64,000 nucleotides of DNA from Palsa-601 sp963801185 (GTDB lineage: Bacteria > Actinomycetota > Acidimicrobiia > Acidimicrobiales > Bog-793): the NCBI GenBank assembly GCA_963801185.1, contig CAWDDW010000001.1, positions 682,001 through 746,000 of the forward strand, written 5' to 3'. Positions 1 to 9,527 of this stretch are shown in pieces. The notes below the pieces were generated by a model. It saw only the letters and a program-made list of their open reading frames with translations, was not told the DNA's origin and did not search any database. The position numbers and the translations under genes were made by a program. How positions within the stretch are numbered: position 1 is the first letter of the stretch; each line of letters starts with the position of its first letter.

Positions 1-769
1 GGGCGGTCATGGGGGCGGTGGCGGTTCTCGACTGGCACCTCGACTTGAGCTTGGCGCTTCTCCTCGCCGGGGCCGCCGCCGCGGTGGCGGCGGTCGTCGT
101 GGGGATCCCGGCACTTCGCTTCGGCGGGATCTTCGTCGCCGTCACGACGCTCGCGTTCGCTCTCGCCGTCTCGGGATACCTGCTCGACCGCGCCGAGTTC
201 TCGTGGATCCCGCAGGCGAAGCTCCGCCGGTCCGGCTGTTCGGGGCAGTCACGATCTACTCGGAGGGATCGATCCTCGAGCTCTCGCTCGCCGTCCTCGT
301 GCTCGCTCTCGCAGCGGTGCGCGGGCTCCGGCGGAGCCGCACGGGCCGCGTGTTGCGGGCACTGCGGAGCAACGAGGCGGCCGCCTCGGCGTTCGGGATC
401 AGCGTCGTGCGCGCCAAGCTCGAGGCCTTTGCCATCTCGGGGTTCCTCGCGGGTGTGGCGGGCTGCCTGCTCCTCCTAGTCAACGGCGCCTACCTCGAGA
501 GCCCGTTCGTCGTTCCCATCAGCCTGGCGGTGTTCACCGCAACGGCGGTCGGCGGGCTCGGCGCCGCATCGGGGGCGATCATCGGCGCGGCTCTCATCGA
601 GGGCTCCTCCGTCTTCTTGCCGCCGAGCTGGCAGCTCTTCCCGTCCGCGTTCGGCGTGCTCGTCGTGCTCCTTGCCTATCCAGAAGGCCTGTCGGGCCCT
701 CTGTTCGCCGCCAGAGACCGCCTCGGCACATGGGCGGCTAAGCGCGGCCATCGGGCAGCGACCTCATGA
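1..769 (+). CDS. livM: Branched-chain amino-acid-type ABC permease (LivM family), 5'-partial, frameshifted
   Basis: This is the membrane permease of a LivHMGF-type importer. The gene enters from the left edge of the window. Codons in frame from base 3 encode hydrophobic helices and the family segment GGIFVAVTTLAFALA. From about base 205-225 the homologous protein continues in the next frame (RLFGAVTIYSEGS, then FGISVVRAKLEAFAISGFLAGVAG, the usual cytoplasmic loop and helix) to the stop at 769. One base therefore seems to be missing near 205-225. The stop overlaps the next gene's ATG (ATGA), as expected in an operon with the downstream fused ATPase and binding protein. The partner permease LivH is not visible and may lie to the left. 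The family is clear; whether the shift is real or a sequencing error is open. Confidence 0.85.
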   Translation, partial: GGHGGGGGSRLAPRLELGASPRRGRRRGGGGRRGDPGTSLRRDLRRRHDARVRSRRLGIPARPRRVLVDPAGEAPPVRLFGAVTIYSEGSILELSLAVLVLALAAVRGLRRSRTGRVLRALRSNEAAASAFGISVVRAKLEAFAISGFLAGVAGCLLLLVNGAYLESPFVVPISLAVFTATAVGGLGAASGAIIGAALIEGSSVFLPPSWQLFPSAFGVLVVLLAYPEGLSGPLFAARDRLGTWAAKRGHRAATS

Positions 770-3700
770 CCGGACTCGGCGGAGCTCCCGTGCCTGGCAA
801 CAGCCGCGGCTTCCGGGCCGCCATCACCGGAGGGGTGCCGCTCCTCCCGCTCGTCGTGCTGGCAGGGCTGCAGTTCATGGACCAGGCCAACCAGAGCGCC
901 TTCAGCGTCCTCATCCCGAACGTGCGGGATGCGTTCCACCTCTCCGATGCCGGCATCCTCGGGATCGTGGCGATCGCGAGCGCCGCCGCGCTTCTCGCCA
1001 CCCTCCCGGTCGCCATGGCGGCCGACCGCTTCAACCGGGTCTGGATCGCGCTCGGCGGCGCAGTCATCTGGTCCGGATTCTCGATCGGCCTCGGCGTCGC
1101 CGCCACGGCGATCGTCGGTGGGCTCATGTTCTCGGCGATGACGATGGGCCAGTCCGTCGTCTTCCCGACGCACAACTCGCTGATCGCCGACTACTACCCA
1201 GTCGCCCAACGCCAGCGGGTGTACTCCGTTCACCGTTTCGGCCTCTCGCTGGGGGCGATCTTCGGGGTCCTCGTCGGCGCGGGCCTGACGGTACTGACCC
1301 ACGACTGGCGAGTGGCGTTCTTCGCATTCCCGGCGATAACGGTCGCGATCGCAATCGTCGGGCTCCGGTTGCGTGAGCCCGAGCGGGGCGCGTACGAGCT
1401 CGACACCCTGGCGGACCCCGCCGGGAATGCTGGCGCCTCCGGCAGCGCCGTTGCCGAGCTGCTCGACGAGGCGAGCCGTGCAGCCGCAGCTCCCGACTCG
1501 ACGGTGGCTCCTCCCTCGCCCGAGCCACCGGTGTCGGTCGGAGAGGCCTGGCGGCTCGTCTGGAAGATCCAGGCGCTCCGGCGCATCTTCCTCGCGCTGC
1601 CCTTCCTCGCGGCCGCCATCGCCGGCTTCAGCTCACTGGCGTCGCTCGAGTACCAGCGCGTCTTCCATCTCGGGGTGTTCCGAGCGCGCCATGTTCGTCG
1701 CACCGGTGCAGGTCTTCGATCTGATCGGGATCGTGATCGGCGCGCGGCTCGGGACGAAGCTGGTTGCCAAGGGAGGGGTGCGGCTCGTCTTTCGCATGAT
1801 CGCCGTCTCCTCGACCATCGCCGCCGGCTTCATCACGCTGTTCGCGCTCGCACCGAACGTGCCGATCGCGTTCATCGGGAACGCCGGCATCGATCTCAGC
1901 CTTGCCGTCGTCGCACCCGGCGTCCTTGCCTCCCTCTCGCTCGCCATCCCGGCCCGGGCGCGTTCACTCGGCTTCTCCATCGGGGCGCTATGGATCCTGC
2001 CCGGCCTCGTCGTCATCCCCATCATCGGGGCGGTCGGAGACCAGATCGGCCTCCGGTACGGCATGCTCATCCTCGTGCCGGTCTTCGTCCTCGGCGGCCT
2101 CATCGTGGCAACTGCGGGCTCGGTGATCGACGCCGACGCGAGAAACGTCTGGACCTCCATCAAAGTCCGCGCAGAGATGCTCGCTGCCCGCCGCGCCGGC
2201 CGGCTCCCGCTGCTCGCCGTAAGGGAGGCGCGCATCGGCTACGGGTCGGTCCAAATTATCGACGAGCTGGACTTCGACGTCGCCGAGGGCGAGGTGGTGG
2301 CACTTCTCGGGACGAACGGCGCCGGCAAGTCGACGCTCCTCCGGGCGATCGGCGGGGTTGTGGAGGCGGACGGCGGTGCCATCGTCTTCGACGGCCGGGA
2401 CATCACCCACATGCCGCCTCAAGAGATCGCCCGCCTCGGAATCTCACAGGTCCCCGGTGGCGAAGGGGTCTTCACGAACTTGACCGTCGAGGAGAACCTG
2501 CGGGCGGCGGCATGGCAGGACCGCAAGGACGAGCAGCTCGCGGAGCGGCGCCTGACCGAGGTGCTCGAGCGCTTCCCGACCCTTGCCGAAAGGCTGCCTA
2601 TGCGAGCCGGCGATCTGTCCGGTGGGCAACAGCAGATGCTGGGGCTCGCGATGGTCTTCCTCGGCCAGTCGAAACTGCTGCTCGTAGACGAGCTCTCGAT
2701 CGGCCTCGCTCCGATCGTGGTCGACGAGTTGCTCGACGCTCTCCGCACGATTCGAAGCCAGGGGACGGCGATCGTGCTCGTGGAACAGTCGGTGAACATC
2801 GCGTTGTCGGTGGCCGACCGGGCGTACGTGATGGACAAGGGCGTCATCGTGTTCTCTGGAAGCGCCGGTGAGCTCGAGGCCGCGCCCGACGTCCTCACGT
2901 CGGTGTACCTGCGCGGTGCCGCCGGACGAATCGGGCTCGCCGCGCCGGTGCCCCGGTCGCCTCAAGGGCCGGCGACCGGGGGCGGAGCCACTGCCGCACT
3001 AGAGCTGCGGTCCATCTCCGTCTCGTTCGGCGGGGTCCTGGCCGTCAACGAGGTGAGCTTCCGTGTCGAACCCGGGGAGATTCTCGGAATCATCGGTCCG
3101 AACGGCGCCGGCAAGACGACCGTGTTCGACGTCGTCTGCGGGTACACCCGTGCCGACGAAGGCAGGGTGCTCGTCGGCGGCGCGGACATGAGCCGCCGCT
3201 CGCCCAGCTCGCGGGCGAGGCTCGGCCTCGGCCGGTCCTTCCAGGACTCGCGGCTCTTCGGCGACCTGACCGTACGCGAGACGCTCTCGGTCGCTCTCGA
3301 ACGATTCATCGAAGGGTCCGATCCCGTCAGTGACGCCCTTCGCCTGCCTGACGTCTTGTTGACCGAGGCAGCGGTGAGCCGGCGGGTCGACGAGCTGATC
3401 GAGTCGTTCAGCCTCGAGACCTTCGCCAATCGCTTGATGAGCGAGCTCTCGACAGGCTCCCGGCGGTTGGTGGACCTCGCCGGTGTCGTCGCCCACGCTC
3501 CTCACCTCGTGCTCCTGGACGAGCCGTCATCGGGGATCGCCCAGCGAGAGGTCGAGGAGTTGGCCGCGGTACTGGCGAGGGTGCGGGCCGAGCTCGGCGC
3601 GACCTTCGTCGTGATCGAGCACGACATCGCCTTCATCCGCTCGTTCGCCGGGCGCCTGATCGCTCTTGACCGAGGGTCGGTTCTCGCTGACGGCGACCCG

Positions 3701-3823
3701 GAGTGGGTGCTTGAGGAGGAGGCGGTGCGAGTGGCGTTTCTAGGGGGTGGATCGGTCGCAGCGAGCCGGTCGGGTGTGGGCGCACCCGCCAGCCCTGCGC
3801 CGAGGAGGAGCGACTCGACATGA
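766..3823 (+). CDS. MFS transporter fused to LivF and LivG ATPase domains (one internal frameshift)
   Basis: This is a three-part protein of about 1,018 residues. Residues 1-475 are a 12-helix-like major facilitator domain (FMDQANQSAFSVLIPNVRDAF near the start, DRFNRVWIALGG after the second helix). Residues about 483-715 are a LivF-type ATPase with Walker A GTNGAGKST, signature LSGGQQQML and Walker B LLLVDELSIGLAP. Residues about 745-1000 are a LivG-type ATPase with Walker A GPNGAGKTT, a degenerate signature LSTGSRRLV, and LVLLDEPSSGIAQ. Both ATPases are continuous in frame with the second half of the MFS domain. Near 1675-1690 the frame moves by one base (VFHLGV to ERAMFVAPVQ), so the MFS half is split. 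Start ATG overlaps the livM stop. The LivF and LivG domains presumably power the LivM permease; what the MFS part does is unknown. Confidence 0.82.
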
Positions 3824-5556
3824 GCGACGAGAGCGGCCACGGCCCGGCCGGGCCGCCTGCCAGACCGTGGCCGAAGCTCGGCAGGGCGAGGCGCTTCGGG
3901 CCTGCAACCGTGCTCGTGGCCGCCATCGTCGCGGCGGGCACCATCGCGACCGTCCACGACCGCTCGACCACCGTCGCGGCGAAGTCGCGTGGGCACCACG
4001 CAACAGCACCTCAGGACAACAGCCTGCTCCCGATTACCTACGAGATGGCGAAGAGGCAAGGCAAGGCGTCGAGCTACCGCTGGCAGACCGGGTGTGACCG
4101 GGCGACCGGCAGGGTGGCGATGCCGACGGCCTACGCCCCGCCGTGCGTGCCAGCCTTCACGGGGAACAACGGCGGCGCCACGTGGAGCGGCGTCACGTCG
4201 AAACTCATCAAGGTCGTCTACTACATCGCCCCTCCTGGCGACCTGACCTCCGCCCTCCCGAACGCCTCCGATCCCCAATCGGAGGTGAACAAGACCGCCT
4301 ATGGCATGGCGTCGATGTTCGACAAGGTGTACGAGCTCTACGGCCGGAAGGTCGAGCTGATCCCCTTCGAGGGCACGGGGATCAGCACCGACGCGGTTGC
4401 CGCCCGGTCGGACGCGATCACGGTGGCCAAGCAGATCGGTGCATTCGCCTCAATCGGTGGTCCTGGCCAGACCGACGCGTACGAGAACGAGCTCGCCCAG
4501 CTTCACGTGCTGTGCGTCTCGTGCGGGATCTCGGTCCCCTACTCAACCTTCCAGGCCGATGCCCCCTACCTCTGGGACACGATTGCCGATCCGGACAACC
4601 TCCTCACCGAAGCGTTCCAGTTCGTGGTCAACCAGCTGCTGAACCGAGACGCGATCTATGCCGGAGATCCGGCCTACCACCACGAGAAACGAGTCTTCGG
4701 CTCCGTCAACTACACCACGAACCCTCCCGTCTTCGGCTCCCTCACGGCCCGGCTGGACAAGGAGTTCGCGAAGTCCGGGCTGCATCTGAAGGTCTCAGAG
4801 TCCTACCTCCTCGACCTGTCGACGCTCCCGCAGGAGGCGGCAACGATCATTGCGCACCTGAAGGCGGCCGGAGTGACAACGGTCATCTTCGCCGGCGACC
4901 CGATAATGCCGATCTACCTGACGAAGGCGGCGGCGGCGGCGAACTACTTCCCCGAGTGGGTGATCACCGGCACCGTGTTCACCGACTCCTCGACCCTCGG
5001 CCGGTACTACGACCAGAGCGAGTGGGCGCACGCCTTCGGGATCTCGAGCCTGCCCGTGCTGACGCCGATCTATTACAGCCTCGGTTGGACGCTGTACCGC
5101 TGGTGGTACGGGACCAGGCCCCCGGCTCCGAAGACGGGCACGCTCGTTGCCGTGGCCCTCATGCAGCTCTACGAGGGCCTGCAACTCGCCGGGCCCCACC
5201 TGACGCCGGTGACCTTCGAGGGCGGGATGTTCCGCTACCCGCCCACCGGCGGCGGGCCCACCACGCCGCTCGCGGCCTACGGCCCTCCCGGTGGCCCGCC
5301 GAGCCCGGCGTACACGTCACCGGACGACTTCACCGTCATCTGGTGGGACGCGACTGTGAAGGGTTTCGACGACGAGGGGGTGTACGGCACGGGCCTCTTC
5401 CGCTTCGTCGACGGCGGGAAGCGCTACGACGCGAGGGACGTCCCTACCAAGCCGATCCCGCTCTTCACCGACGCGGGAACCGTGCTGCGCTACGCCGTAC
5501 CGCCGTCGGTTCACTCAGCCCCGCCGTTCCCGGGCTCTCCGATGGCGGCGAAGTGA
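3820..5556 (+). CDS. ABC transporter substrate-binding protein, branched-chain amino acid type
   Basis: Extracytoplasmic solute-binding protein of the periplasmic-binding-protein type I fold, 578 residues. An N-terminal positively charged stretch is followed by one hydrophobic helix (residues about 25-45), so it is exported and probably membrane-anchored; no lipobox is visible. The mature part has the two-lobe features of Leu/Ile/Val-binding proteins (VYELYGRKVELIPFEGTG; an AGVTTVIFAGDPIMPIYLTKAA segment in the second lobe). At 578 residues it is longer than classical LivJ/LivK (about 370), with a Pro/Gly-rich C-terminal third. ATG overlaps the stop of the MFS-LivF-LivG gene, completing the importer operon. 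The substrate cannot be read from sequence; amides, urea or amino acids are all possible. Confidence 0.85.
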   Translation: MSDESGHGPAGPPARPWPKLGRARRFGPATVLVAAIVAAGTIATVHDRSTTVAAKSRGHHATAPQDNSLLPITYEMAKRQGKASSYRWQTGCDRATGRVAMPTAYAPPCVPAFTGNNGGATWSGVTSKLIKVVYYIAPPGDLTSALPNASDPQSEVNKTAYGMASMFDKVYELYGRKVELIPFEGTGISTDAVAARSDAITVAKQIGAFASIGGPGQTDAYENELAQLHVLCVSCGISVPYSTFQADAPYLWDTIADPDNLLTEAFQFVVNQLLNRDAIYAGDPAYHHEKRVFGSVNYTTNPPVFGSLTARLDKEFAKSGLHLKVSESYLLDLSTLPQEAATIIAHLKAAGVTTVIFAGDPIMPIYLTKAAAAANYFPEWVITGTVFTDSSTLGRYYDQSEWAHAFGISSLPVLTPIYYSLGWTLYRWWYGTRPPAPKTGTLVAVALMQLYEGLQLAGPHLTPVTFEGGMFRYPPTGGGPTTPLAAYGPPGGPPSPAYTSPDDFTVIWWDATVKGFDDEGVYGTGLFRFVDGGKRYDARDVPTKPIPLFTDAGTVLRYAVPPSVHSAPPFPGSPMAAK

Positions 5557-5955
5557 GCGGGCTGGGTTCGGGCGCCGGCTGAGGGTTGAGGCAGCGCTCC
5601 CGGGCAATCGCTAGTCGCCGGGCGGCGACGGGACGGCCGCGAACTGTCGAACGCGCAAACTCTGAGGCTCACGTCACGCCGGCGCGACGTGAGCCTCAGA
5701 GTTTCATCGGCGGCAGGCTCGGCCCGGTGGACTGCAGCGCCGGAGCCGATTGGCAGCGGCGCCGGGCGGATCCTCATTTGCCGGCTGCACCCATCGAGAA
5801 AAGTGCTCAAGCGTCGCCGAGTCGAGGCCGATACTCAATGCAACGGATGGGGGCAGTCGAACGGCCCGGGGTTTCGAATAGGAATCCCGGGCTCGTTCGC
5901 GTCCCGCACCCCTCCGGACTCCCTCCGGACCCTCCGGAGGCGATCACGATCCGCG
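5557..5955. other. 399-bp convergent intergenic region
   Basis: No convincing gene lies between the converging binding-protein gene and the GntR gene. The only structured element is the near-perfect palindrome at 5657-5704, annotated separately. A short Pro/Gly-coding-like, CTCCGGA-repeating patch near 5920-5940 has no evident function. Confidence 0.5.
5657..5704. terminator. Strong hairpin, probable bidirectional terminator
   Basis: Bases 5657-5675 and 5686-5704 are a perfect 19-bp inverted repeat around a 10-base loop that can itself pair further. The outer ends are AAA on the left and TTT on the right, so a short U run follows the stem on either strand. It sits 100 bp past the stop of the binding-protein gene and about 250 bp past the stop of the opposing GntR gene, the expected place for a shared terminator. 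The U tract is short, so a pure intrinsic terminator is not certain. Confidence 0.6.
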
Positions 5956-6762
5956 TCAGGAAGGCTTCCCGGCCGGGCGCTCGCCGCCGGGGACCTCGAA
6001 GCTCCACACGACCACTCGAGTGCGCTCTCCAAGAAACAGATCCCGGCTGAACTCGACCGGGCGACCCTGCCGGTCGTATGCGGTCCGCTCGACCAGCAGC
6101 AAGGGAGTCCCGACGAGGACGCCGAGGAGCCGTGCCGTGCGGCGATCCGCCATCACCGGCTCGAGCATCTCTCGAGCATGTGTCGGGCCCCGACCGTACC
6201 GGTCCCGCAGCAGGTCGTAGAGCGCACCGTCGAGCGGTTGGTCGAGCAGGCCGGGGAATTCGGCTTCGGGGAACCACGAGCGCTCGAGAGCGATAGGGCG
6301 CCCGTTGGCCAGCCGCACCCGCTCGACCGTCACCACAGGATCGCCGTCCTCCAACTCGAGCGCCTCGGCGACCTCCGGATCAGCTGCGAGCCGGCCACGC
6401 TCGCAGACATTCGAGCTCGCGACCACGCCTGATCGGCGCATTTGCTCGGTGAAGCCGGCGAAAGTGGTGAGGTCCCTCTCGACTGGTGCCTCGCGCACGA
6501 ACGTCCCCCCCCGACGCCCGACGATGCGGTCGATCAGACCGCGGTGCTCGAGGACCGTCAGGGCATGGCGCAACGTCAGCCGGCTGACACCGAAGGATGT
6601 CGCCAGAACTGGCTCGGTCGGGAAGCGATGGCCGACCGGGTACGTTCCCGACCGGATCTCGCTCTCGAGGCTTTCGGCGATCTGCAGGTAGAGCGGCTGG
6701 CTGTCGTTCGCGACGAACGGCTCCGAGGCCGACACTCCGCTCTCAGGTTGCTCCATCGCCAT
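5956..6762 (-). CDS. GntR/HutC-family transcriptional regulator with UTRA domain
   Basis: Cytoplasmic one-component regulator, 268 residues. Residues about 20-90 form a GntR winged helix (YLQIAESLESEIRSGTYPVGHRFPTE, then FGVSRLTLRHALTVLEHRGLI and the RIVGRRGGTFV wing). Residues about 105-255 form a UTRA effector domain of the HutC subgroup (PVVTVERVRLANGRPIALERSWF). It lies 80 bp downstream of the metallo-hydrolase gene in the same direction, so it may be co-transcribed or have its own promoter. An AGGAGGTG box lies about 35 bases upstream of the chosen ATG and is out of position for it, which leaves the start slightly uncertain. The ligand is unknown. Confidence 0.88.
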   Translation of the reverse strand: MAMEQPESGVSASEPFVANDSQPLYLQIAESLESEIRSGTYPVGHRFPTEPVLATSFGVSRLTLRHALTVLEHRGLIDRIVGRRGGTFVREAPVERDLTTFAGFTEQMRRSGVVASSNVCERGRLAADPEVAEALELEDGDPVVTVERVRLANGRPIALERSWFPEAEFPGLLDQPLDGALYDLLRDRYGRGPTHAREMLEPVMADRRTARLLGVLVGTPLLLVERTAYDRQGRPVEFSRDLFLGERTRVVVWSFEVPGGERPAGKPS

Positions 6763-6842
6763 CAGTCTCGCCGATGACGCGCTCTGCCCGCACCTCCTGT
6801 GGCAGTCAGCCGACTGAATAAACGTTCCAACAGTGCGTGGCG

Positions 6843-7799
6843 CTAGGGGCTTTCGCCATTACGTGCTCTGTAACTCCCTAGCTCCCTCATCATCGTGATC
6901 ACGTCAAGTCGCCGGTGGCCAGGGACAACCTCGGCGTAGAGCGCGTCGACGTTGATGACGACGCGCTCGGCGTCCAGCCACCCGGCGTAGAGGCCGAGGT
7001 CGATGTCGGACGCCGCGTCGATGGCGGACATGCCCGCAGCGGCTCTCGTAGACACCTCGGCGTGGAGCCAGTTGAAGTAGTCCTCGAGGGGCGACAGGGC
7101 ATCGACTGTCCCCACCGGTCCGTGACCGGGAACGACAACCGACGGTTCGAGCTCGCGGATCCGCTCACAGGCCCGCAGCCAATTCGAGAGCGGCCCCGCC
7201 CAGATGATCGGTGTCGAACCTACGAACAAGATGTCGCCGGTGAAGACGGTCCGTGCATCTGGTATGTGAACTATCACGTCACCGCCGGTGTGCGCCGGTC
7301 CGACCTCGATCAACTCGATCTCACGACCGCCGATGGTCAGAGCGAGCGAACCTCGGAACGTCTCGGTCGGGGGGGCCATCTCAACGCCTGCAAAGTCGAA
7401 CGCTCCGAAGGCCTCCTCGACGAAACGGTTACCCACCTCTCCTAGATCCACGCCCTTCAGAGCCTGCAACGCCGACGCCGGCAGCTCCGCCATCTCCGCT
7501 GCGGTGCCGTCCGAGCTCACGATCCGCGCTCCGTCGAGCAGCTGGTTGCCATAGCAGTGGTCGCCGTTCGCATGAGTGTTGACGACCGTCGATATCGGGG
7601 CGTCGTCGGTAACCGGCCGCATCGCGTCGAGCATGGCCCTCGTGAGTCGCACATCGAAGAGCGTGTCCACAAGGAGCGACTCCCCCTGCCCGACCACGAG
7701 CCCTGCGTTGCTGTAGCCCCAGGAACCGTCGGGCTGCAGGTATGCGTGGACTCCTTCGCCGACCTCATGAAGGCCGAGCTGATAGGGAATCGTGCTCAT
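6843..7799 (-). CDS. Metallo-beta-lactamase-fold hydrolase
   Basis: About 318 residues. The zinc motif is intact: THANGDH (about residues 75-81), HTGGD, and VPGHG further on, giving the usual two-metal site of the fold. The start at 7799 (ATG; protein begins STIPYQLG) is preferred because GGAGG lies five bases upstream; an in-frame upstream TTG/GTG extension to 7859 would have no ribosome site. The family includes thioesterases, lactonases, quinol-type hydrolases and others. Here the C-terminal part (DYFNWLHAEV) resembles uncharacterised members acting on small esters or thioesters. The substrate is not inferable. The gene precedes the GntR gene, which could control it. Confidence 0.85.
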   Translation of the reverse strand: MSTIPYQLGLHEVGEGVHAYLQPDGSWGYSNAGLVVGQGESLLVDTLFDVRLTRAMLDAMRPVTDDAPISTVVNTHANGDHCYGNQLLDGARIVSSDGTAAEMAELPASALQALKGVDLGEVGNRFVEEAFGAFDFAGVEMAPPTETFRGSLALTIGGREIELIEVGPAHTGGDVIVHIPDARTVFTGDILFVGSTPIIWAGPLSNWLRACERIRELEPSVVVPGHGPVGTVDALSPLEDYFNWLHAEVSTRAAAGMSAIDAASDIDLGLYAGWLDAERVVINVDALYAEVVPGHRRLDVITMMRELGSYRARNGESP

Positions 7800-7858
7800 C
7801 CATCCTCCGGTGCCAGCCGTAGCAATGGTCCGACGGTAGCGCGGCAAACTGGAAGCCA

Positions 7859-8788
7859 TCAGCGGAAGTGGAGGTCGAGCTCGTTCGCGTAGCGGGTGCC
7901 GAGCTTGTTGCCGTGCTCGGCGAGGAAGGCCGAGAGTGAGACCGAGCCCGTCGCCGGCGCAGACGAATCGGCGAGACCCGCCGCCATGGAGTGGTACTCG
8001 GCCGGCGTGAGGAGCACGTCGTGCAGAACGGCGCCGAGCACCTTCGAGAGGCCGAGCAACGCCGGCGGGGGCACGCGCACGATGCGTGCCCGGCTCCCCA
8101 CGGCCTCACCGATCTGGTGGACCAGCTCGAGGAACGTGGGTCGGTCGGGGCCGACGGCGTCGACGATGCGATCGTCAGGCCAACTGGCGGCGTCCAACGC
8201 CAGCCGGGCGAGATCGTCGACATGGGTGGGGCGCACCCTGTACTTGCCGCTGCCGCCGACACCGAACACAGGCAGCCTGCGAAGCAGCCAGGCGATGTTG
8301 TTCAGCAGCACGCCGCGCTCATCGAAGAGCACCGACGGCCGCAGGATCGCGTACGGGAGGCCGGACTCGGCGAGCGCCTTCTCGACGAGCGCCTTGCCCC
8401 GGAAGTACGGGTAGGGCGAGGCGACCGACGGGTTGAGGATCGATACGTGGACGATCTTCGCCACGCCGGCTTGTCGCGCCGCGTCGAACAAGGTGCGCGA
8501 GTTCCGAACGGCCAGGTCGTGGTCAATCCCGTCATAGGCGAAACGAACCCAGTACGTGTTGAACAACGTCGTCACCCCGGCCAGCGACGCCGTCAGTCCT
8601 GGCGGGTCGCCGAAGTCGAGCGGGAGTGCTTCGATCTCGGGTAGGTCCTGGCCCCTCTCCGGGTGCCCTGTGAGCGTGCGCACCGTGCGACCCGCCTCGA
8701 GGAGACGCCGGGAGATGGCACTGCCTGAGTAGCTGAAAGCACCGGTGACGAGGTCGAGACCGGTGTCGTCACCGCGTCCGGTGGTCAC
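7859..8788 (-). CDS. NmrA-like / atypical SDR NAD(P)-binding protein
   Basis: A 309-residue Rossmann protein of the atypical short-chain dehydrogenase group. The dinucleotide motif is near the N-terminus (VTGAFSYSGSAISRRLL, the GxxxxG variant). The segments KIVHVSILNPS and YPYFRGKALVEKALAESGLPYAILRPS follow the order seen in NmrA- and NDUFA9-like proteins. GTG at 8788 overlaps the stop of the upstream tetR gene (GTGA), giving a translationally coupled pair likely repressed by that TetR protein. A longer in-frame reading back to about 9000 would overlap tetR completely and is rejected. The reaction is unknown; these proteins act as reductases or redox sensors. Confidence 0.85.
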   Translation of the reverse strand: MTTGRGDDTGLDLVTGAFSYSGSAISRRLLEAGRTVRTLTGHPERGQDLPEIEALPLDFGDPPGLTASLAGVTTLFNTYWVRFAYDGIDHDLAVRNSRTLFDAARQAGVAKIVHVSILNPSVASPYPYFRGKALVEKALAESGLPYAILRPSVLFDERGVLLNNIAWLLRRLPVFGVGGSGKYRVRPTHVDDLARLALDAASWPDDRIVDAVGPDRPTFLELVHQIGEAVGSRARIVRVPPPALLGLSKVLGAVLHDVLLTPAEYHSMAAGLADSSAPATGSVSLSAFLAEHGNKLGTRYANELDLHFR

Positions 8789-9405
8789 GAGCCAGAGACC
8801 ATGTCGGCCATCGAAGCGAACTGCCGCGCCCGCTCGAACAGGGCGAGCGCCGGAACGCGGTCGCCGTCGAGATGTGAGAGGAGCTCCAGTCCCAGGTACA
8901 GCGCCACGACGGCATGCGCGATCTCGGAGGGTGCGACAACGCCGCCGAACGGAGAGTTGCCGATCACCTTCTCGAGGGCCTGCGTCGCGAATTCCGTCCA
9001 TGGCGCCACGCGTGCCTTCACCTCGGCGCCGAGACCGGGCGTCGAAGCCGATCCGGCGATCATCTCCACGAGCAGCGCCGCATCGCCTGTGTCGAGGTCC
9101 TCCTGAAAGACCCGGGCCGCGAGCTCGACGAGCTCGCTCGGGCGGCTCACCGCCGCCAGAGCTTCGTCGTAGCGCTTCCTGCGTTGGGCACTCACCTCGT
9201 CGAGTCCTGCTAGGAGAAGGTTGCTCATCGACCCGAAGTGATAGAAGACGAGACCCTGGTTGCAGCCGGCGCGCGCCGCGATGGCCCTGGCCGTCGCGGC
9301 CGAGAAGCCTTCATGCCGCAGGACCTCGACCGTCGCGTCGACGAGCGACTTGCGAGTCTTCGTCGAACGCGCGACCGGCCGGCTGGCGCTTCCCGTCCTC
9401 ACCAC
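8785..9405 (-). CDS. TetR-family transcriptional regulator
   Basis: 206 residues with an N-terminal TetR helix-turn-helix (KSLVDATVEVLRHEGFSAATARAIAARAGCNQGLVFYHFGS, residues about 20-60). An all-helical ligand domain follows. GTG start (VVRTGS). An 18-bp palindrome 30 bp upstream is a plausible autoregulatory operator. The gene is first in a coupled pair with the NmrA-like gene, suggesting it represses that oxidoreductase and itself until a small ligand is bound. Confidence 0.88.
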   Translation of the reverse strand: MVRTGSASRPVARSTKTRKSLVDATVEVLRHEGFSAATARAIAARAGCNQGLVFYHFGSMSNLLLAGLDEVSAQRRKRYDEALAAVSRPSELVELAARVFQEDLDTGDAALLVEMIAGSASTPGLGAEVKARVAPWTEFATQALEKVIGNSPFGGVVAPSEIAHAVVALYLGLELLSHLDGDRVPALALFERARQFASMADMVSGS

Positions 9406-9434
9406 GTCGCAGGTCCGGTTGCTTGAGCGATTAC

Positions 9435-9452
9435 TTTGAGCATGTGCTCAAA
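9435..9452. promoter_or_regulatory. Putative TetR operator
   Basis: TTTGAGCA-TG-TGCTCAAA is an 18-bp perfect inverted repeat centred on two bases, 30 bp before the tetR start. Size and position fit a TetR-family dimer site overlapping the promoter; a TATAT-like box lies just beside it. Assignment to the adjacent regulator is inference. Confidence 0.6.
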
Positions 9453-9527
9453 TATAGTCGCCGGGGGTTCGTCTGGCAAGCCCGAGAGCCGAGGTTGCGT
9501 TGCTCAGCGGTGGCCCTATGGCCGGCT

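Noticed and set aside
5850..5955. TTCGAA-containing stretch resembling a tRNA T-arm
   Set aside because: Five-base stems on both sides do not pair, and no acceptor or anticodon arm can be drawn.
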